From assembly GCA_900752195.1 (NCBI GenBank), contig CAADUJ010000008.1, positions 1 to 64,000 on the forward strand: a stretch of DNA of 64,000 bases, written 5' to 3'. The translations under genes were made by a program, and so were the position numbers. Source of the stretch: an uncultured Negativicutes bacterium. GTDB lineage: Bacteria; Bacillota; Negativicutes; Veillonellales; Megasphaeraceae. Of the stretch, positions 11,301-19,749 are shown piece by piece; the first letter of the stretch is position 1, and every line of letters begins with the position of its first letter. Under the pieces are notes generated by a model, which saw only the letters and a list, made by a program, of their open reading frames with translations, was not told where the DNA came from and ran no database searches.

Positions 11301-12078
11301 GATCAAAGAAAAGATTTTCAAAAAGGTTACGTGCACTTTCTACTGTCGGCGGTTCGCCGGGGCGGAGTTTCTTGTAAATTTCGATCAATGCTTCGTCCTG
11401 CGATTCTGTCGTATCTTTTTCAAAAGTAGCTTTTAAGCGCTTGTCATCATAGAAAAGATCGAGAATGTCTGCATTTGTCGACCAGCCAAGGGCACGGATG
11501 AGGACAGTAGCAGGAATCTTACGGTTTCGGTCAATACGCGCATAGACGATATCGTTTGCATCTGTTTCCAATTCGATCCAGGCACCACGGTTCGGAATGA
11601 CTGTCGAATTGTAGAGACGAATCCCCATCGGGTCGATTTCGCGGCCATAATATACACCAGGCGAACGGACGAGCTGGCTGACGATAACACGTTCTGCACC
11701 ATTGATGATGAATGTACCTGTATCTGTAATGAGCGGGAAATCACCCATGAATACTTCCTGGTCCTTGATTTCGCCCGTTACATGGTTAACAAGACGAATC
11801 TGGACGCGAAGCGGTGCGGCATACGTCGTATCCCGTTCCTTGCATTCACGGATATCATATTTCGGTTCTCCCAACTTAAAATCTTCAAAAGACAAGGACA
11901 AATTACCCGCTGAATCTTCAATCGGCGAAATATCTTTGAAGATATCTTTCAGACCCTTTTCCAAGAACCATTCGTAGGATTTGATCTGTAAATCCAACAA
12001 ATGGGGCATCTTCAACACTTCGTTGATTTTCGCGTACGTATAGCGAGTTCTTTTCCCAACTTGTACAGGTTTGAACAT
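8359..12078 (-). CDS. rpoB: DNA-directed RNA polymerase subunit beta
   Basis: Complete 1239-residue beta subunit. The rifampicin-binding segment [20 protein letters not shown] carries no classical resistance change (D, H and the following S positions are wild type). The C-terminus extends into an acidic tail rich in D/E and Q (last ~80 residues). The ATG at 12078 has AAGGGGTG upstream. Unlike most Firmicutes, the gene directly upstream is not rplL but an unrelated SGNH hydrolase, so rpoBC has its own promoter (12265-12293) and a terminator-like leader hairpin. Confidence 0.99.
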   Translation of the reverse strand: [1239 protein letters not shown]

Positions 12079-12143
12079 GCTGTAACTTCACCCCTTATAA
12101 AAAAAGCAAATCATTATGATAGCATGTGGACATCTAATAAGCG

Positions 12144-12187
12144 AAAAAAAAGCAAGGCTCCGAATAAGAATAAACTGAACCTTGCTT
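12144..12187 (-). terminator. Terminator-like hairpin in the rpoB leader (possible attenuator)
   Basis: On the minus strand an 11-bp stem (AAGCAAGGTTC / GAGCCTTGCTT, one G-U pair), a 16-base loop and then eight T. It lies between the promoter at 12265-12293 and the rpoB ATG at 12078, so transcripts from that promoter must pass it. It could instead end transcripts of the SGNH gene, with a weaker rpoB promoter further down. Confidence 0.75.
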
Positions 12188-12264
12188 AATTTTTGTTAAC
12201 CGGAAACAATTCCTCCATGTTTCTCCAAAATAGCTACTCGCAAATGACATTTTTGCAATAAGTA

Positions 12265-12293
12265 ATTTTATCATAGTGGATAGTCTTCGTCAA
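12265..12293 (-). promoter_or_regulatory. Promoter for rpoBC
   Basis: Minus-strand TTGACG (12288-12293), 17-base spacer, TAAAAT (12265-12270), right after the stop of the SGNH hydrolase gene. The leader to the rpoB ATG would be about 180 bases. Confidence 0.8.
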
Positions 12294-12310
12294 TACATTT
12301 TTTTATTTTT

Positions 12311-13687
12311 TCAAAAATTTTCTATCTTGAAGGCTTCATTCACAATGATTCCTATCATTTTCTTTCCTTTCGGATCCAAATGCAATCCATCAAGAGCTAA
12401 ATCGTTTCGCAAATACCCTCGTTCATCATACATCCCCGTCGTAATATCGATATGTTCGTGCTCTTTAATATATTCATTGACACGATACACCTCATCTTGC
12501 CAATCGTCGACCGTTTCTGCTTGAAAGGCACGATATACATTATCGGGATTAAAGGGAGGAATTGTGAGGAAAATCGGCTGTATTCCGTAAGCCAGGCATT
12601 TGTTCCGTAGTGTCTCCATGTCGGAAATGACTCGATCGGCACCTTCGCCATTACGCAAGCTGTTCGACCCCATCATGATAAGAAGATACTGAGGATGAAA
12701 AGGCAATACGTCCCGCTCAAACCGTTCTACCGTCATAGTACTCGTATCACCGCTCTGAGACAGATTAATCGTCGGAAAATCCAGATAATAGGCGTAGCTG
12801 AATTCCCAGTCTGTCGGAGAATAGGAGATGCTTCCGCCACCATGGCTGATACTATCGCCATAGATTGCGACGACATAGCCATCATCGGGGTCTGTTCTGA
12901 ACGGCTGGGCATCGGAATACACGCCTAAGGCGCTGCCATCTTCCTTGAGGGCCCGGACACGCCAATAAAACGTGTTGTGGCCATACCGCGGTTTGTGGTC
13001 GTATTGCTGCCCGTACAATGTAAGATAGGAATCGATACGGTGCTTCGACGGAGCCGTACCATTTGGATTTTCCGGCGTATCGTCTAAGATTTCCACTTCA
13101 TATTGAAAGGCACCAGGTATGGGAATCCAATCGTAAACAGGATATAAGAGGACCGTACCATTTCCTTCATTATAAGCGGATAAGGGCTCTGGTTTTTCGA
13201 CAAAAGGTGCGTCGGAATCATAAAAAACCTTCTCTATCGGGGACGGCTTCCCGACGGGATTTCCTTCCATATCAAGACCTTGGACACGAAGATAGAAGAC
13301 AGGACCTGTAAAATCCTGTGGTATCACAAGTTCAATGCCATTCGTATACGTCCTCTGCGTTGGCATGAGTTTCAAATAGCATCGGTCCTGCCCGGTTTGC
13401 CGTTCTGGTGACGTAAGTACCTTGACATCGTACATGACCGCCCCATCAGTACGAGTCCATCGAAAGACACTATGGTTATGTGCCTTTTGTGTTTTGCCAT
13501 AACGGGTCATGAACAGGGGCTTTTCGTCAGACCTATCCCCTTCATCTAGAGACTTTTCGTCATGCCTCTCAAAAGGAAGGAATACCAGTCCTTTTCCATC
13601 TTTTGCGTACATATACATGCCGCCTATACCTGATACCATGACAAACGCTGTCAACAGCAGGGCCATGATCATACTACTACGCCACAT
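12311..13687 (-). CDS. Exported SGNH/GDSL hydrolase with N-terminal beta domains
   Basis: A 458-residue protein with an N-terminal signal/anchor helix (MALLLTAFVMVSGIGGMYMY), about 220 residues of fibronectin-like beta sequence (FRWTRTDGAVMYDVKV, FYWRVRAL) and a C-terminal SGNH esterase domain. The catalytic blocks are visible: GDSISHGGGS (Ser), GSNSLRN (Asn) and DGLHLDPKG (Asp-His). Family members de-esterify polysaccharides, lipids or arylesters outside the membrane; the substrate is unknown here. It stands alone between the glycerol operon terminator and the rpoB promoter. A TATAAT at 13712-13717 could be its -10 box. Confidence 0.85.
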   Translation of the reverse strand: MWRSSMIMALLLTAFVMVSGIGGMYMYAKDGKGLVFLPFERHDEKSLDEGDRSDEKPLFMTRYGKTQKAHNHSVFRWTRTDGAVMYDVKVLTSPERQTGQDRCYLKLMPTQRTYTNGIELVIPQDFTGPVFYLRVQGLDMEGNPVGKPSPIEKVFYDSDAPFVEKPEPLSAYNEGNGTVLLYPVYDWIPIPGAFQYEVEILDDTPENPNGTAPSKHRIDSYLTLYGQQYDHKPRYGHNTFYWRVRALKEDGSALGVYSDAQPFRTDPDDGYVVAIYGDSISHGGGSISYSPTDWEFSYAYYLDFPTINLSQSGDTSTMTVERFERDVLPFHPQYLLIMMGSNSLRNGEGADRVISDMETLRNKCLAYGIQPIFLTIPPFNPDNVYRAFQAETVDDWQDEVYRVNEYIKEHEHIDITTGMYDERGYLRNDLALDGLHLDPKGKKMIGIIVNEAFKIENF

Positions 13688-13729
13688 CAGACTCCCTCCC
13701 TTTCTCTCCTATTATACGCCTTTTTACAA

Positions 13730-13771
13730 AAAAAATAGGGCTGCCTCACACTACATTCTTTGAGGCAGCCT
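13730..13771 (-). terminator. Terminator of the glycerol-3-phosphate dehydrogenase operon
   Basis: A 10-bp perfect stem (GGCTGCCTCA / TGAGGCAGCC), 12-base loop, then CTATTTTTTTT on the minus strand, 28 bases after the DUF1667 stop. Confidence 0.92.
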
Positions 13772-13798
13772 CTATATACATATGTTGAAGGATAGGAT

Positions 13799-14170
13799 TT
13801 ATGCCTTTTCCATATCTCGGCTGGCGATGATATCAACACCAAGGCCGAGGATATTAGACACGATGACATCGCCTGTCTTGACAGGGGCCTGTACGGCAAC
13901 AGAACGGAGTGCTTCTGCACAGTCCATGATTCTGCCTTTTGGCAGTGTCGATTTCGATACAACCGGCAAGAGAGGCAATGCGCCGCCTTCGACGCGGACC
14001 GTTGATGTCAGCATACGCTGGGGATCTGTGAGTTCTTGATGGGCATATGTTTCACCGCGAGGGCATGTATTGCCTTCGACTTTTACGACTTTGCCATCTT
14101 CCAGGGTTACCGTAAGCAAGCAGCCCATAGGGCAATTAATGCAGTTTAACTGTTTCGTTTCTACACTCAT
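13799..14170 (-). CDS. DUF1667 cysteine-motif protein of the glycerol-3-phosphate dehydrogenase operon
   Basis: A 123-residue protein with an N-terminal cysteine cluster CINCPMGC and a later CPRG, the pattern of the DUF1667 family. These small proteins are regularly encoded after two FAD-dependent oxidoreductases in anaerobes and probably carry an iron-sulfur or zinc site. It starts one base after the upstream flavoprotein stop and ends the operon. By position it is likely a third subunit or electron-transfer partner of a GlpABC-like complex, but no direct function is established. Confidence 0.85.
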   Translation of the reverse strand: MSVETKQLNCINCPMGCLLTVTLEDGKVVKVEGNTCPRGETYAHQELTDPQRMLTSTVRVEGGALPLLPVVSKSTLPKGRIMDCAEALRSVAVQAPVKTGDVIVSNILGLGVDIIASRDMEKA

Positions 14171-14171
14171 G

Positions 14172-15440
14172 TTATGCTTCCTCCTTTACGGATACAGTCC
14201 AGTCCTGATGATGACCTTTTGCTTTATCCGCCGGCACGTTGACGGCAATCATTTCACTCGGTTTCGCTACAGGGAGAACCTTTGTCAGCAACACGTCATC
14301 GCCGCTTTTTACAGTAAGGCGTACCTTTTTCATAGGCTTGCGGACACGCATGAAGAGGCGGATTGTTTCGCCATCAGCAGTAGCGCGGATATGCTGGGGT
14401 ACACAGGTCCGTACTTCGTCAATCGCTTCGACACGGATATCGGCTACGGCATCGGACAATGCATCCTGCGCTTTGAGAGCTGCGAATTTACCAGCAATTT
14501 CTGCTTCTTCCGATACGAAGTCTACCAAGTCATGGACGTGGACGACATTGCCGGCAGCGAAGATACCGGGAATGCTCGATTCACGATGCTGATCGACGAT
14601 AGGACCATTCGTAAGAGGATGGATATCGAGGCCAAGGCCACGGGACAATTCGTTTTCAGGAATAAGGCCAACGGACAGGAGCAACGTATCGCAGTCGATA
14701 TCGAATTCTGTACCTGGAATCGGCTTCATGTGTTCGTCGACTTTAGCAGCTGTAATGCCGGTAACGCGGTCTTTGCCATGAATGGCCGTAATCGTATGGG
14801 ATAAGTGCAGGGGGATATCGTAGTCGTAGAGGCACTGCACCATATTACGGGTCAAACCATTCGAGAAGGGGCAGATTTCCAGGACAGCTTGGACTTTGCA
14901 GCCTTCCAGGGACATACGGCGTGCCATGATGAGTCCGATATCACCACTGCCGAGGATGACGATTTTCTTGCCAGGCAGATAGCCTTCCATGTTGACCATG
15001 CGCTGTGCTGCACCTGCCGTAAACACGCCAGCCGGACGATAGCCAGGAATGCGGATGGCGCCGCGCGTACGTTCCCGGCAGCCCATAGTGAGAATGACCG
15101 TCTTACCTTGGACACGGATCAGGCCCTGCGTCGGATTGACAGCCGTAACGACCTTATCCTGAGAGATATTAAGTACCATCGTATCGACGAGGATTTCGAT
15201 TTCTTCTTTATCCTTTACCAGATCATAGCAGCGCTGTGCATAGCCCGGTCCTGTCAATTCTTCATGGAAATGATGGAGACCGAAACCATTATGGATACAC
15301 TGCTGGAGGATACCGCCTGCTTCGCGGTCACGTTCGAGAATCAATACTTTCTTTGCGCCATTTTCCCAAGCGCTATATGCTGCGGATAGACCTGCCGGGC
15401 CGCCGCCAACGATGATAATATCATAAAGTTGTTCAGCCAT
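14172..15440 (-). CDS. FAD/NAD-dependent oxidoreductase subunit
   Basis: A 422-residue flavoprotein with an N-terminal dinucleotide fold VGGGPAGLSAAYSAWENGAK, a CIHNGFGL segment, a second Rossmann motif around VILGSGDIGLIMARR and the FAD-binding C-terminal PGIFAAGNVVHVHDLVD. It overlaps the preceding GlpO-like gene by one base (TAATG), which suggests translational coupling. With its neighbours it probably passes electrons from glycerol 3-phosphate to NAD or quinone; such subunits resemble HcnB/LpdA-like proteins. The acceptor cannot be told from sequence alone. Confidence 0.85.
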   Translation of the reverse strand: MAEQLYDIIIVGGGPAGLSAAYSAWENGAKKVLILERDREAGGILQQCIHNGFGLHHFHEELTGPGYAQRCYDLVKDKEEIEILVDTMVLNISQDKVVTAVNPTQGLIRVQGKTVILTMGCRERTRGAIRIPGYRPAGVFTAGAAQRMVNMEGYLPGKKIVILGSGDIGLIMARRMSLEGCKVQAVLEICPFSNGLTRNMVQCLYDYDIPLHLSHTITAIHGKDRVTGITAAKVDEHMKPIPGTEFDIDCDTLLLSVGLIPENELSRGLGLDIHPLTNGPIVDQHRESSIPGIFAAGNVVHVHDLVDFVSEEAEIAGKFAALKAQDALSDAVADIRVEAIDEVRTCVPQHIRATADGETIRLFMRVRKPMKKVRLTVKSGDDVLLTKVLPVAKPSEMIAVNVPADKAKGHHQDWTVSVKEEA

Positions 15441-16906
15441 TATGCCTTACCTCCGCTCTTCGTTTCTTTATCATAGAACATATAAGAATCACGCATTTCC
15501 TTGCGCACCTGTGTCACAGGGATATGCAATTCACGGGCCAGGATCTGCGTCACACGAGGACCGCAGAAACCGCCTTGGCAACGGCCCATACCAGCACGGG
15601 TGCGGCGTTTTACACCATCGACGGTGCGAGCGCCGACAGGACGGTGGATGGCATCGACGATTTCACCTTCTGTAATCGTTTCACAACGGCAGATGACGCG
15701 GCCATAGCGATGATCTTTGGCAATGAGAGCACGCTGATCCGAATCAGGGAGCATACGGAAGCACGGCTGTGCCGGACGGCCTGCCTGCCAGCCTTTGCGA
15801 TAGGAAGCGCCACATTCCTTGACAATATCATCTACGATATATTTGGCAATAGCCGGTGCCGATGTAAGACCTGGCGACTGGATGCCAGCAGCCTGGAACA
15901 ACCCTTTCGTCTTTTCCGAACGGCCAATGATGAAATCACCGGTGCTCGATACAGCGCGGACGCCAGCAAACTCTGTAATCGATGCCCCTACAGGAATATT
16001 CGGTACGAGGCGCCGAGCTTTTTCGAGGATGTCGTCCATGCCCGGGATCGTAACGGCTGTATCGTCTTTTTCATCATCGCCCATGTCCTGTGCGTTCGGG
16101 CCAACGAAAACGTTGCCATGCGTCGTGTTGCAGACGAGAATACCCTTGCCCATTTTTGTCGGTGTCGGGAAAATCGGCGAGTAGACGAGGTCTTTCTGTG
16201 CCGTCTTATCAAAGAGGATATATTCGCCTTTACGAGGATGGATTTCAAAGGAATCATCACCAGCAAGACGGCTAACTTCATCAGCGTGTACGCCGGCGGC
16301 GTTGATGACATACGTCGTTTCAATTGTGCCTTTATCGGTAATGACAGCTTTTACAGCGCCGTCTTCTACAGTAATACCGGTAACCTTACATTCCCGAATA
16401 ACTTCAGCACCATTGATGACCGCATTTTCAGCAAAGGCCAGTGCCAGGCCGAACGGCCAGCATACACCCGCGGTAGGAGCCCAAAGAGCTGCCTTAATAT
16501 CCTTGCTTACATTCGGTTCCGATTTGCGCATCGTATCGCCATCGACAATCTTAAGGCCTGGGACGCCATTGGCATTGCCCCGTTCCAAAAGTTCCTGGAG
16601 CACTTCGACCTGTTCGTCATCGAGGGCCGCTACGTATGATCCAGACCAGAGGATATCCAAATCGAGCTGATCTTTCAGATCATGATACATCGCGTTGCCT
16701 TCTACATTCATTTTTGCTTTCATGCTACCCGTCGGAGCGTCGAAGCCTGCGTGAAGGATGGCACTATTGGCTTTCGTAGTACCAGCTGCCAGTTCCGGTT
16801 CCTCTTCAACGAGGACAGCCTTAATATCATATTTTGCTAACTCATACAAAATGGCTGTGCCGGTAATACCGCCGCCAATGATGACGACATCTGCTTTTTT
16901 TGTCAT
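15440..16906 (-). CDS. GlpO/GlpA-like FAD-dependent glycerol-3-phosphate dehydrogenase with BFD domain
   Basis: A 488-residue flavoprotein. The N-terminus carries the FAD fold DVVIIGGGITGTAILYELAK; the middle is a DAO-type oxidase domain with AAGVHADEVSRLAGDD; the C-terminus is a BFD-like [2Fe-2S] region VICRCETITEGEIVDAI with further CxxxxC at GRCQGGFCGPR. This layout fits anaerobic GlpA-like dehydrogenases. The start is ATG at 16906 with GAGG eight bases upstream; a GTG two codons earlier is less well placed. First gene of a three-gene operon lying directly after glpKF, which supports glycerol 3-phosphate as substrate. Confidence 0.85.
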   Translation of the reverse strand: MTKKADVVIIGGGITGTAILYELAKYDIKAVLVEEEPELAAGTTKANSAILHAGFDAPTGSMKAKMNVEGNAMYHDLKDQLDLDILWSGSYVAALDDEQVEVLQELLERGNANGVPGLKIVDGDTMRKSEPNVSKDIKAALWAPTAGVCWPFGLALAFAENAVINGAEVIRECKVTGITVEDGAVKAVITDKGTIETTYVINAAGVHADEVSRLAGDDSFEIHPRKGEYILFDKTAQKDLVYSPIFPTPTKMGKGILVCNTTHGNVFVGPNAQDMGDDEKDDTAVTIPGMDDILEKARRLVPNIPVGASITEFAGVRAVSSTGDFIIGRSEKTKGLFQAAGIQSPGLTSAPAIAKYIVDDIVKECGASYRKGWQAGRPAQPCFRMLPDSDQRALIAKDHRYGRVICRCETITEGEIVDAIHRPVGARTVDGVKRRTRAGMGRCQGGFCGPRVTQILARELHIPVTQVRKEMRDSYMFYDKETKSGGKA

Positions 16907-16961
16907 GTTCACAACCTCTTTCTCTCAAAATCCAAAGTGTTTGTATTCTTCAATTAGTTAC

Positions 16962-16990
16962 AGTATACTGATTTGTGAAATTATTTGCAA
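16962..16990 (-). promoter_or_regulatory. Promoter of the GlpO-like operon
   Basis: Minus-strand TTGCAA (16985-16990), 17-base spacer, TATACT (16962-16967), about 55 bases upstream of the ATG. The block TATTTGCAA on the plus strand recurs 31 bases away (16982-16990 and 17013-17021). Confidence 0.8.
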
Positions 16991-16997
16991 CTTAAAA

Positions 16998-17021
16998 TTA
17001 ACAAATTTTCAGTATTTGCAA
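16998..17021. promoter_or_regulatory. Putative glycerol-regulon operator upstream of the GlpO-like operon
   Basis: The string TTAACAAATTTTCAGTATTT resembles TTAACAAATTTGCATATTT at 19523-19543, just upstream of the glpK -35 box. Sharing of the motif by two glycerol promoters suggests a common regulator, perhaps the SorC-family protein encoded at 19750. Inference only. Confidence 0.45.
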
Positions 17022-17124
17022 TTCCATCTGTGTAACCATGCATTAATGTAAAGAAACTTCCAAAAATTCTGACATGAACTAGTATTCATCTCCGAAAGAG
17101 CAAATGTTCACATCGTGTTATAAG

Positions 17125-17149
17125 AAAAGGACCCCGAAGGAGTCCTTTT
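17125..17149 (-). terminator. Terminator of glpKF
   Basis: Stem of AAAAGGACTCC with GGGTCCTTTT around a TTCG tetraloop (minus strand), followed by CTTAT, 20 bases after the glpF stop. Confidence 0.85.
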
Positions 17150-17168
17150 CCAAACGAATACAATATGA

Positions 17169-17900
17169 CTAAAATACATGCAATGCAACCGATACGACAT
17201 ATGCTGCAAAGGCACCGCAAAGAGGTGCAATGACAGGAATCCATGCATATCCCCAGTCGTTGCCGCCTTTTCCAGCAATAGGAAGAACGGCATGAGCCAG
17301 GCGAGGGCCAAGGTCACGGGCAGGGTTCATGGCATATCCCGTAGGACCACCTAAGCTCATGCCCAATGCAATGATGAGGATACCGACGATATACGGTCCC
17401 ATTCCAGGAGGAATAACGCCAACCTTGTCGGAGAAAATCATCCAGATGACAAACATCAGGAAGAATGTTGCAATAAATTCACACAAGAAGTTCGCCGGAT
17501 AGTTGCGGATAGCCGGAGCCGTACAGAAGATACCGAGCTTTGCAGCCTTATCTTCCGTTTCTTTCCAGTGTGGCAGGTATGCCAACCATACAATGACACC
17601 ACCAAGCATACCACCTAAAATTTGTACGATAGATGTAACGAAGAATTGGGGAATCGTATAAATTCCAATCATCGTCTTGCCTAATGTAACGGCCGGATTC
17701 AAATCGCCTTGCGGAGCACCTAACGTCGTTGCCGTATATACACCAAGGGTAACAGCAAAACCCCAGGCAATGGTAATGCAAATCCAACCACCATTCTGAC
17801 CTTTTGATTTCGTCAATGTATTACAAGCACATACGCCGCCCCCGAAAACGATGAGAACCATCGTACCAAAAAATTCACCTATTAAATTATCGAACCACAT
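17169..17900 (-). CDS. glpF: Glycerol uptake facilitator (MIP/aquaglyceroporin)
   Basis: A 243-residue membrane channel with six predicted helices and the two NPA boxes of the MIP family: NPAVT in the first half and NPARD in the second. The aspartate after the second box (NPARD) is the usual marker of glycerol-conducting members. It follows glpK by 12 bp and is closed by a hairpin terminator, so the two form an operon for glycerol entry and trapping. Confidence 0.95.
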   Translation of the reverse strand: MWFDNLIGEFFGTMVLIVFGGGVCACNTLTKSKGQNGGWICITIAWGFAVTLGVYTATTLGAPQGDLNPAVTLGKTMIGIYTIPQFFVTSIVQILGGMLGGVIVWLAYLPHWKETEDKAAKLGIFCTAPAIRNYPANFLCEFIATFFLMFVIWMIFSDKVGVIPPGMGPYIVGILIIALGMSLGGPTGYAMNPARDLGPRLAHAVLPIAGKGGNDWGYAWIPVIAPLCGAFAAYVVSVALHVF

Positions 17901-17912
17901 ACTAGCGCCTCC

Positions 17913-19421
17913 CTATTCTTCGTCATCCAGCCAATGCATGGCATGCTTAACAGCCTTACGCCAACCTTTATAATATGAAGCAGATTTTTCTGCATCCATC
18001 GTCGGTTCAAAACGATTCTGAAGCTTCCAACTTTGGACGAGCTGGTCTTTAGAATCCCAAACGCCAACGGCCAGGCCCGCAAGATACGCTGCGCCAAGAG
18101 CTGTCGTTTCAATGACCTGAGGACGGTCGACGGGAACGCCGAGGATATCTGCCTGGAACTGCATAAGCATGTTGTTCGCTACGGCACCACCATCTACTTT
18201 AAGTGCTGACAACGTAATGCCCGAATCGGCTTCCATAGCACCGAGGACATCTTTTGTCTGGTATGCCATCGAGTCGAGAGTGGCCCGAACGATATGAGAC
18301 TTTTTCGTACCACGGGTAATGCCAATGATCATGCCACGGGCATTCATATCCCAGTAAGGAGCACCAAGACCTACAAAGGCCGGTACGACATAGACGCCAT
18401 CAGAATCGGGAACGCGTTTTGCCACCCATTCCGAATCAGGAGCCGTGTCGATGAGGCGGAGACCGTCGCGGAGCCACTGGATGGCAGAGCCGGCAACAAA
18501 GATTGACCCTTCAAGGGCATATTCAACTTTGCCGTCCAAGCCCCAGGCAATAGTCGTGACGAGGCCATTTTTTGATTCAATAGGCGTCGTCCCCGTATTC
18601 ATGAGCATGAAACAGCCCGTTCCATAAGTATTCTTCGCCATGCCCGGTTTAAAGCACGTCTGGCCAAAGAGAGCCGCCTGCTGGTCACCAGCAGCACCGG
18701 CAATATTAATAGGACCACCTAAGATAGACGGATCTGTACAGCCGTAAATATCGCTGGATGGATGAACTTCTGGAAGCATGGACATAGGCACTGTCAGGTA
18801 TTCACAAAGCTTTTCGTCCCATTTTAATTCCTTGATATTATACATAAGCGTACGGGACGCATTGGAATAATCCGTTATGTGAACCTGGCCGCCTGTCAAT
18901 TTCCAAATGAGCCAGGAATCAATGGTACCAAAGAGCAAATCGCCTTTTTCAGCTTTTTCCCGTGCGCCTTTTACGTTGTCGAGAATCCATTTGACCTTCG
19001 TACCCGAGAAATAGGCATCGATGACAAGGCCCGTCTTTTCTCTGAACTCATCAACAAGACCGCGAGCCTTCAACTCTTCACAAATATCGGCAGTCTGGCG
19101 GGATTGCCACACGATGGCATTGTATACAGGTGCACCAGTATGCTTATCCCAGACAACTGTCGTTTCACGCTGGTTAGTAATGCCAATGGCCGAAATATCA
19201 ACAGCCGTCAGATTAGACTGGATCAAGGCTTCCTTCATAACTTCAACCATGGTATTGAGTATTTCATTTGCATCATGTTCTACCCAACCCGGTTTTGGAA
19301 AGTATTGGGTAAATTCCTTCTGGCTTACACTGACGATGTGGGATTCGTTATCAAAAATAATAGCACGGTTACTCGTCGTCCCAGCATCGAGGGCCATAAT
19401 ATACTGTTTTGCCATATCCAT
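17913..19421 (-). CDS. glpK: Glycerol kinase
   Basis: Complete 502-residue FGGY kinase that phosphorylates glycerol to sn-glycerol 3-phosphate. The N-terminal phosphate loop ALDAGTTSNRAIIFD, the GTGCFMLMNTG loop and the ATP-site DGGAVANNMLMQFQADILG are present. The regulatory histidine loop phosphorylated by HPr in enterococcal GlpK is not evident. GGGAG lies just upstream of ATG at 19421; the second ATG at 19415 is equally possible. First gene of glpKF. Confidence 0.97.
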   Translation of the reverse strand: MDMAKQYIMALDAGTTSNRAIIFDNESHIVSVSQKEFTQYFPKPGWVEHDANEILNTMVEVMKEALIQSNLTAVDISAIGITNQRETTVVWDKHTGAPVYNAIVWQSRQTADICEELKARGLVDEFREKTGLVIDAYFSGTKVKWILDNVKGAREKAEKGDLLFGTIDSWLIWKLTGGQVHITDYSNASRTLMYNIKELKWDEKLCEYLTVPMSMLPEVHPSSDIYGCTDPSILGGPINIAGAAGDQQAALFGQTCFKPGMAKNTYGTGCFMLMNTGTTPIESKNGLVTTIAWGLDGKVEYALEGSIFVAGSAIQWLRDGLRLIDTAPDSEWVAKRVPDSDGVYVVPAFVGLGAPYWDMNARGMIIGITRGTKKSHIVRATLDSMAYQTKDVLGAMEADSGITLSALKVDGGAVANNMLMQFQADILGVPVDRPQVIETTALGAAYLAGLAVGVWDSKDQLVQSWKLQNRFEPTMDAEKSASYYKGWRKAVKHAMHWLDDEE

Positions 19422-19487
19422 AAAACTCCCTTCAAAAAATAATCACCAATGAGTACTCCTTTGTCATATCCGATATGTTACTCTTTC

Positions 19488-19515
19488 ATTATACGATGGT
19501 AGAACGAATTTTCAA
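19488..19515 (-). promoter_or_regulatory. Promoter of glpKF
   Basis: Minus-strand TTGAAA (19510-19515), 16-base spacer, TATAAT (19488-19493). The shared glycerol motif lies immediately upstream at 19523-19543. The rest of the 328-base gap between glpK and the SorC gene is AT-rich and contains a plus-strand TATAAT (19703-19708) that could serve the regulator. Confidence 0.8.
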
Positions 19516-19522
19516 TAATGTT

Positions 19523-19543
19523 TTAACAAATTTGCATATTTCA
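19523..19543. promoter_or_regulatory. Putative glycerol-regulon operator upstream of glpK
   Basis: TTAACAAATTTGCATATTT, next to the -35 box of glpK, matches the motif at 16998-17021 upstream of the GlpO-like operon. Confidence 0.45.
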
Positions 19544-19749
19544 TATAAACTACTATCATCTCATGCAAATCGCGCATTAATTATCGTTTTTAATGGCAAA
19601 ATAATCTAAATTTATATATTTGTTACCTTTCTAACAACAACGAAATATTAGAAAATATAAACTTCATAAACATCTCTTCTTTTCCTCGCCATTTTCGTGG
19701 TGTATAATATAAACATATTTTTAACCTATCGAACAACAGGTGGACCACT

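Noticed and set aside
8359..12078. Rifampicin or streptomycin resistance changes in rpoB and rpsL
   Set aside because: The relevant residues look wild type in both proteins.
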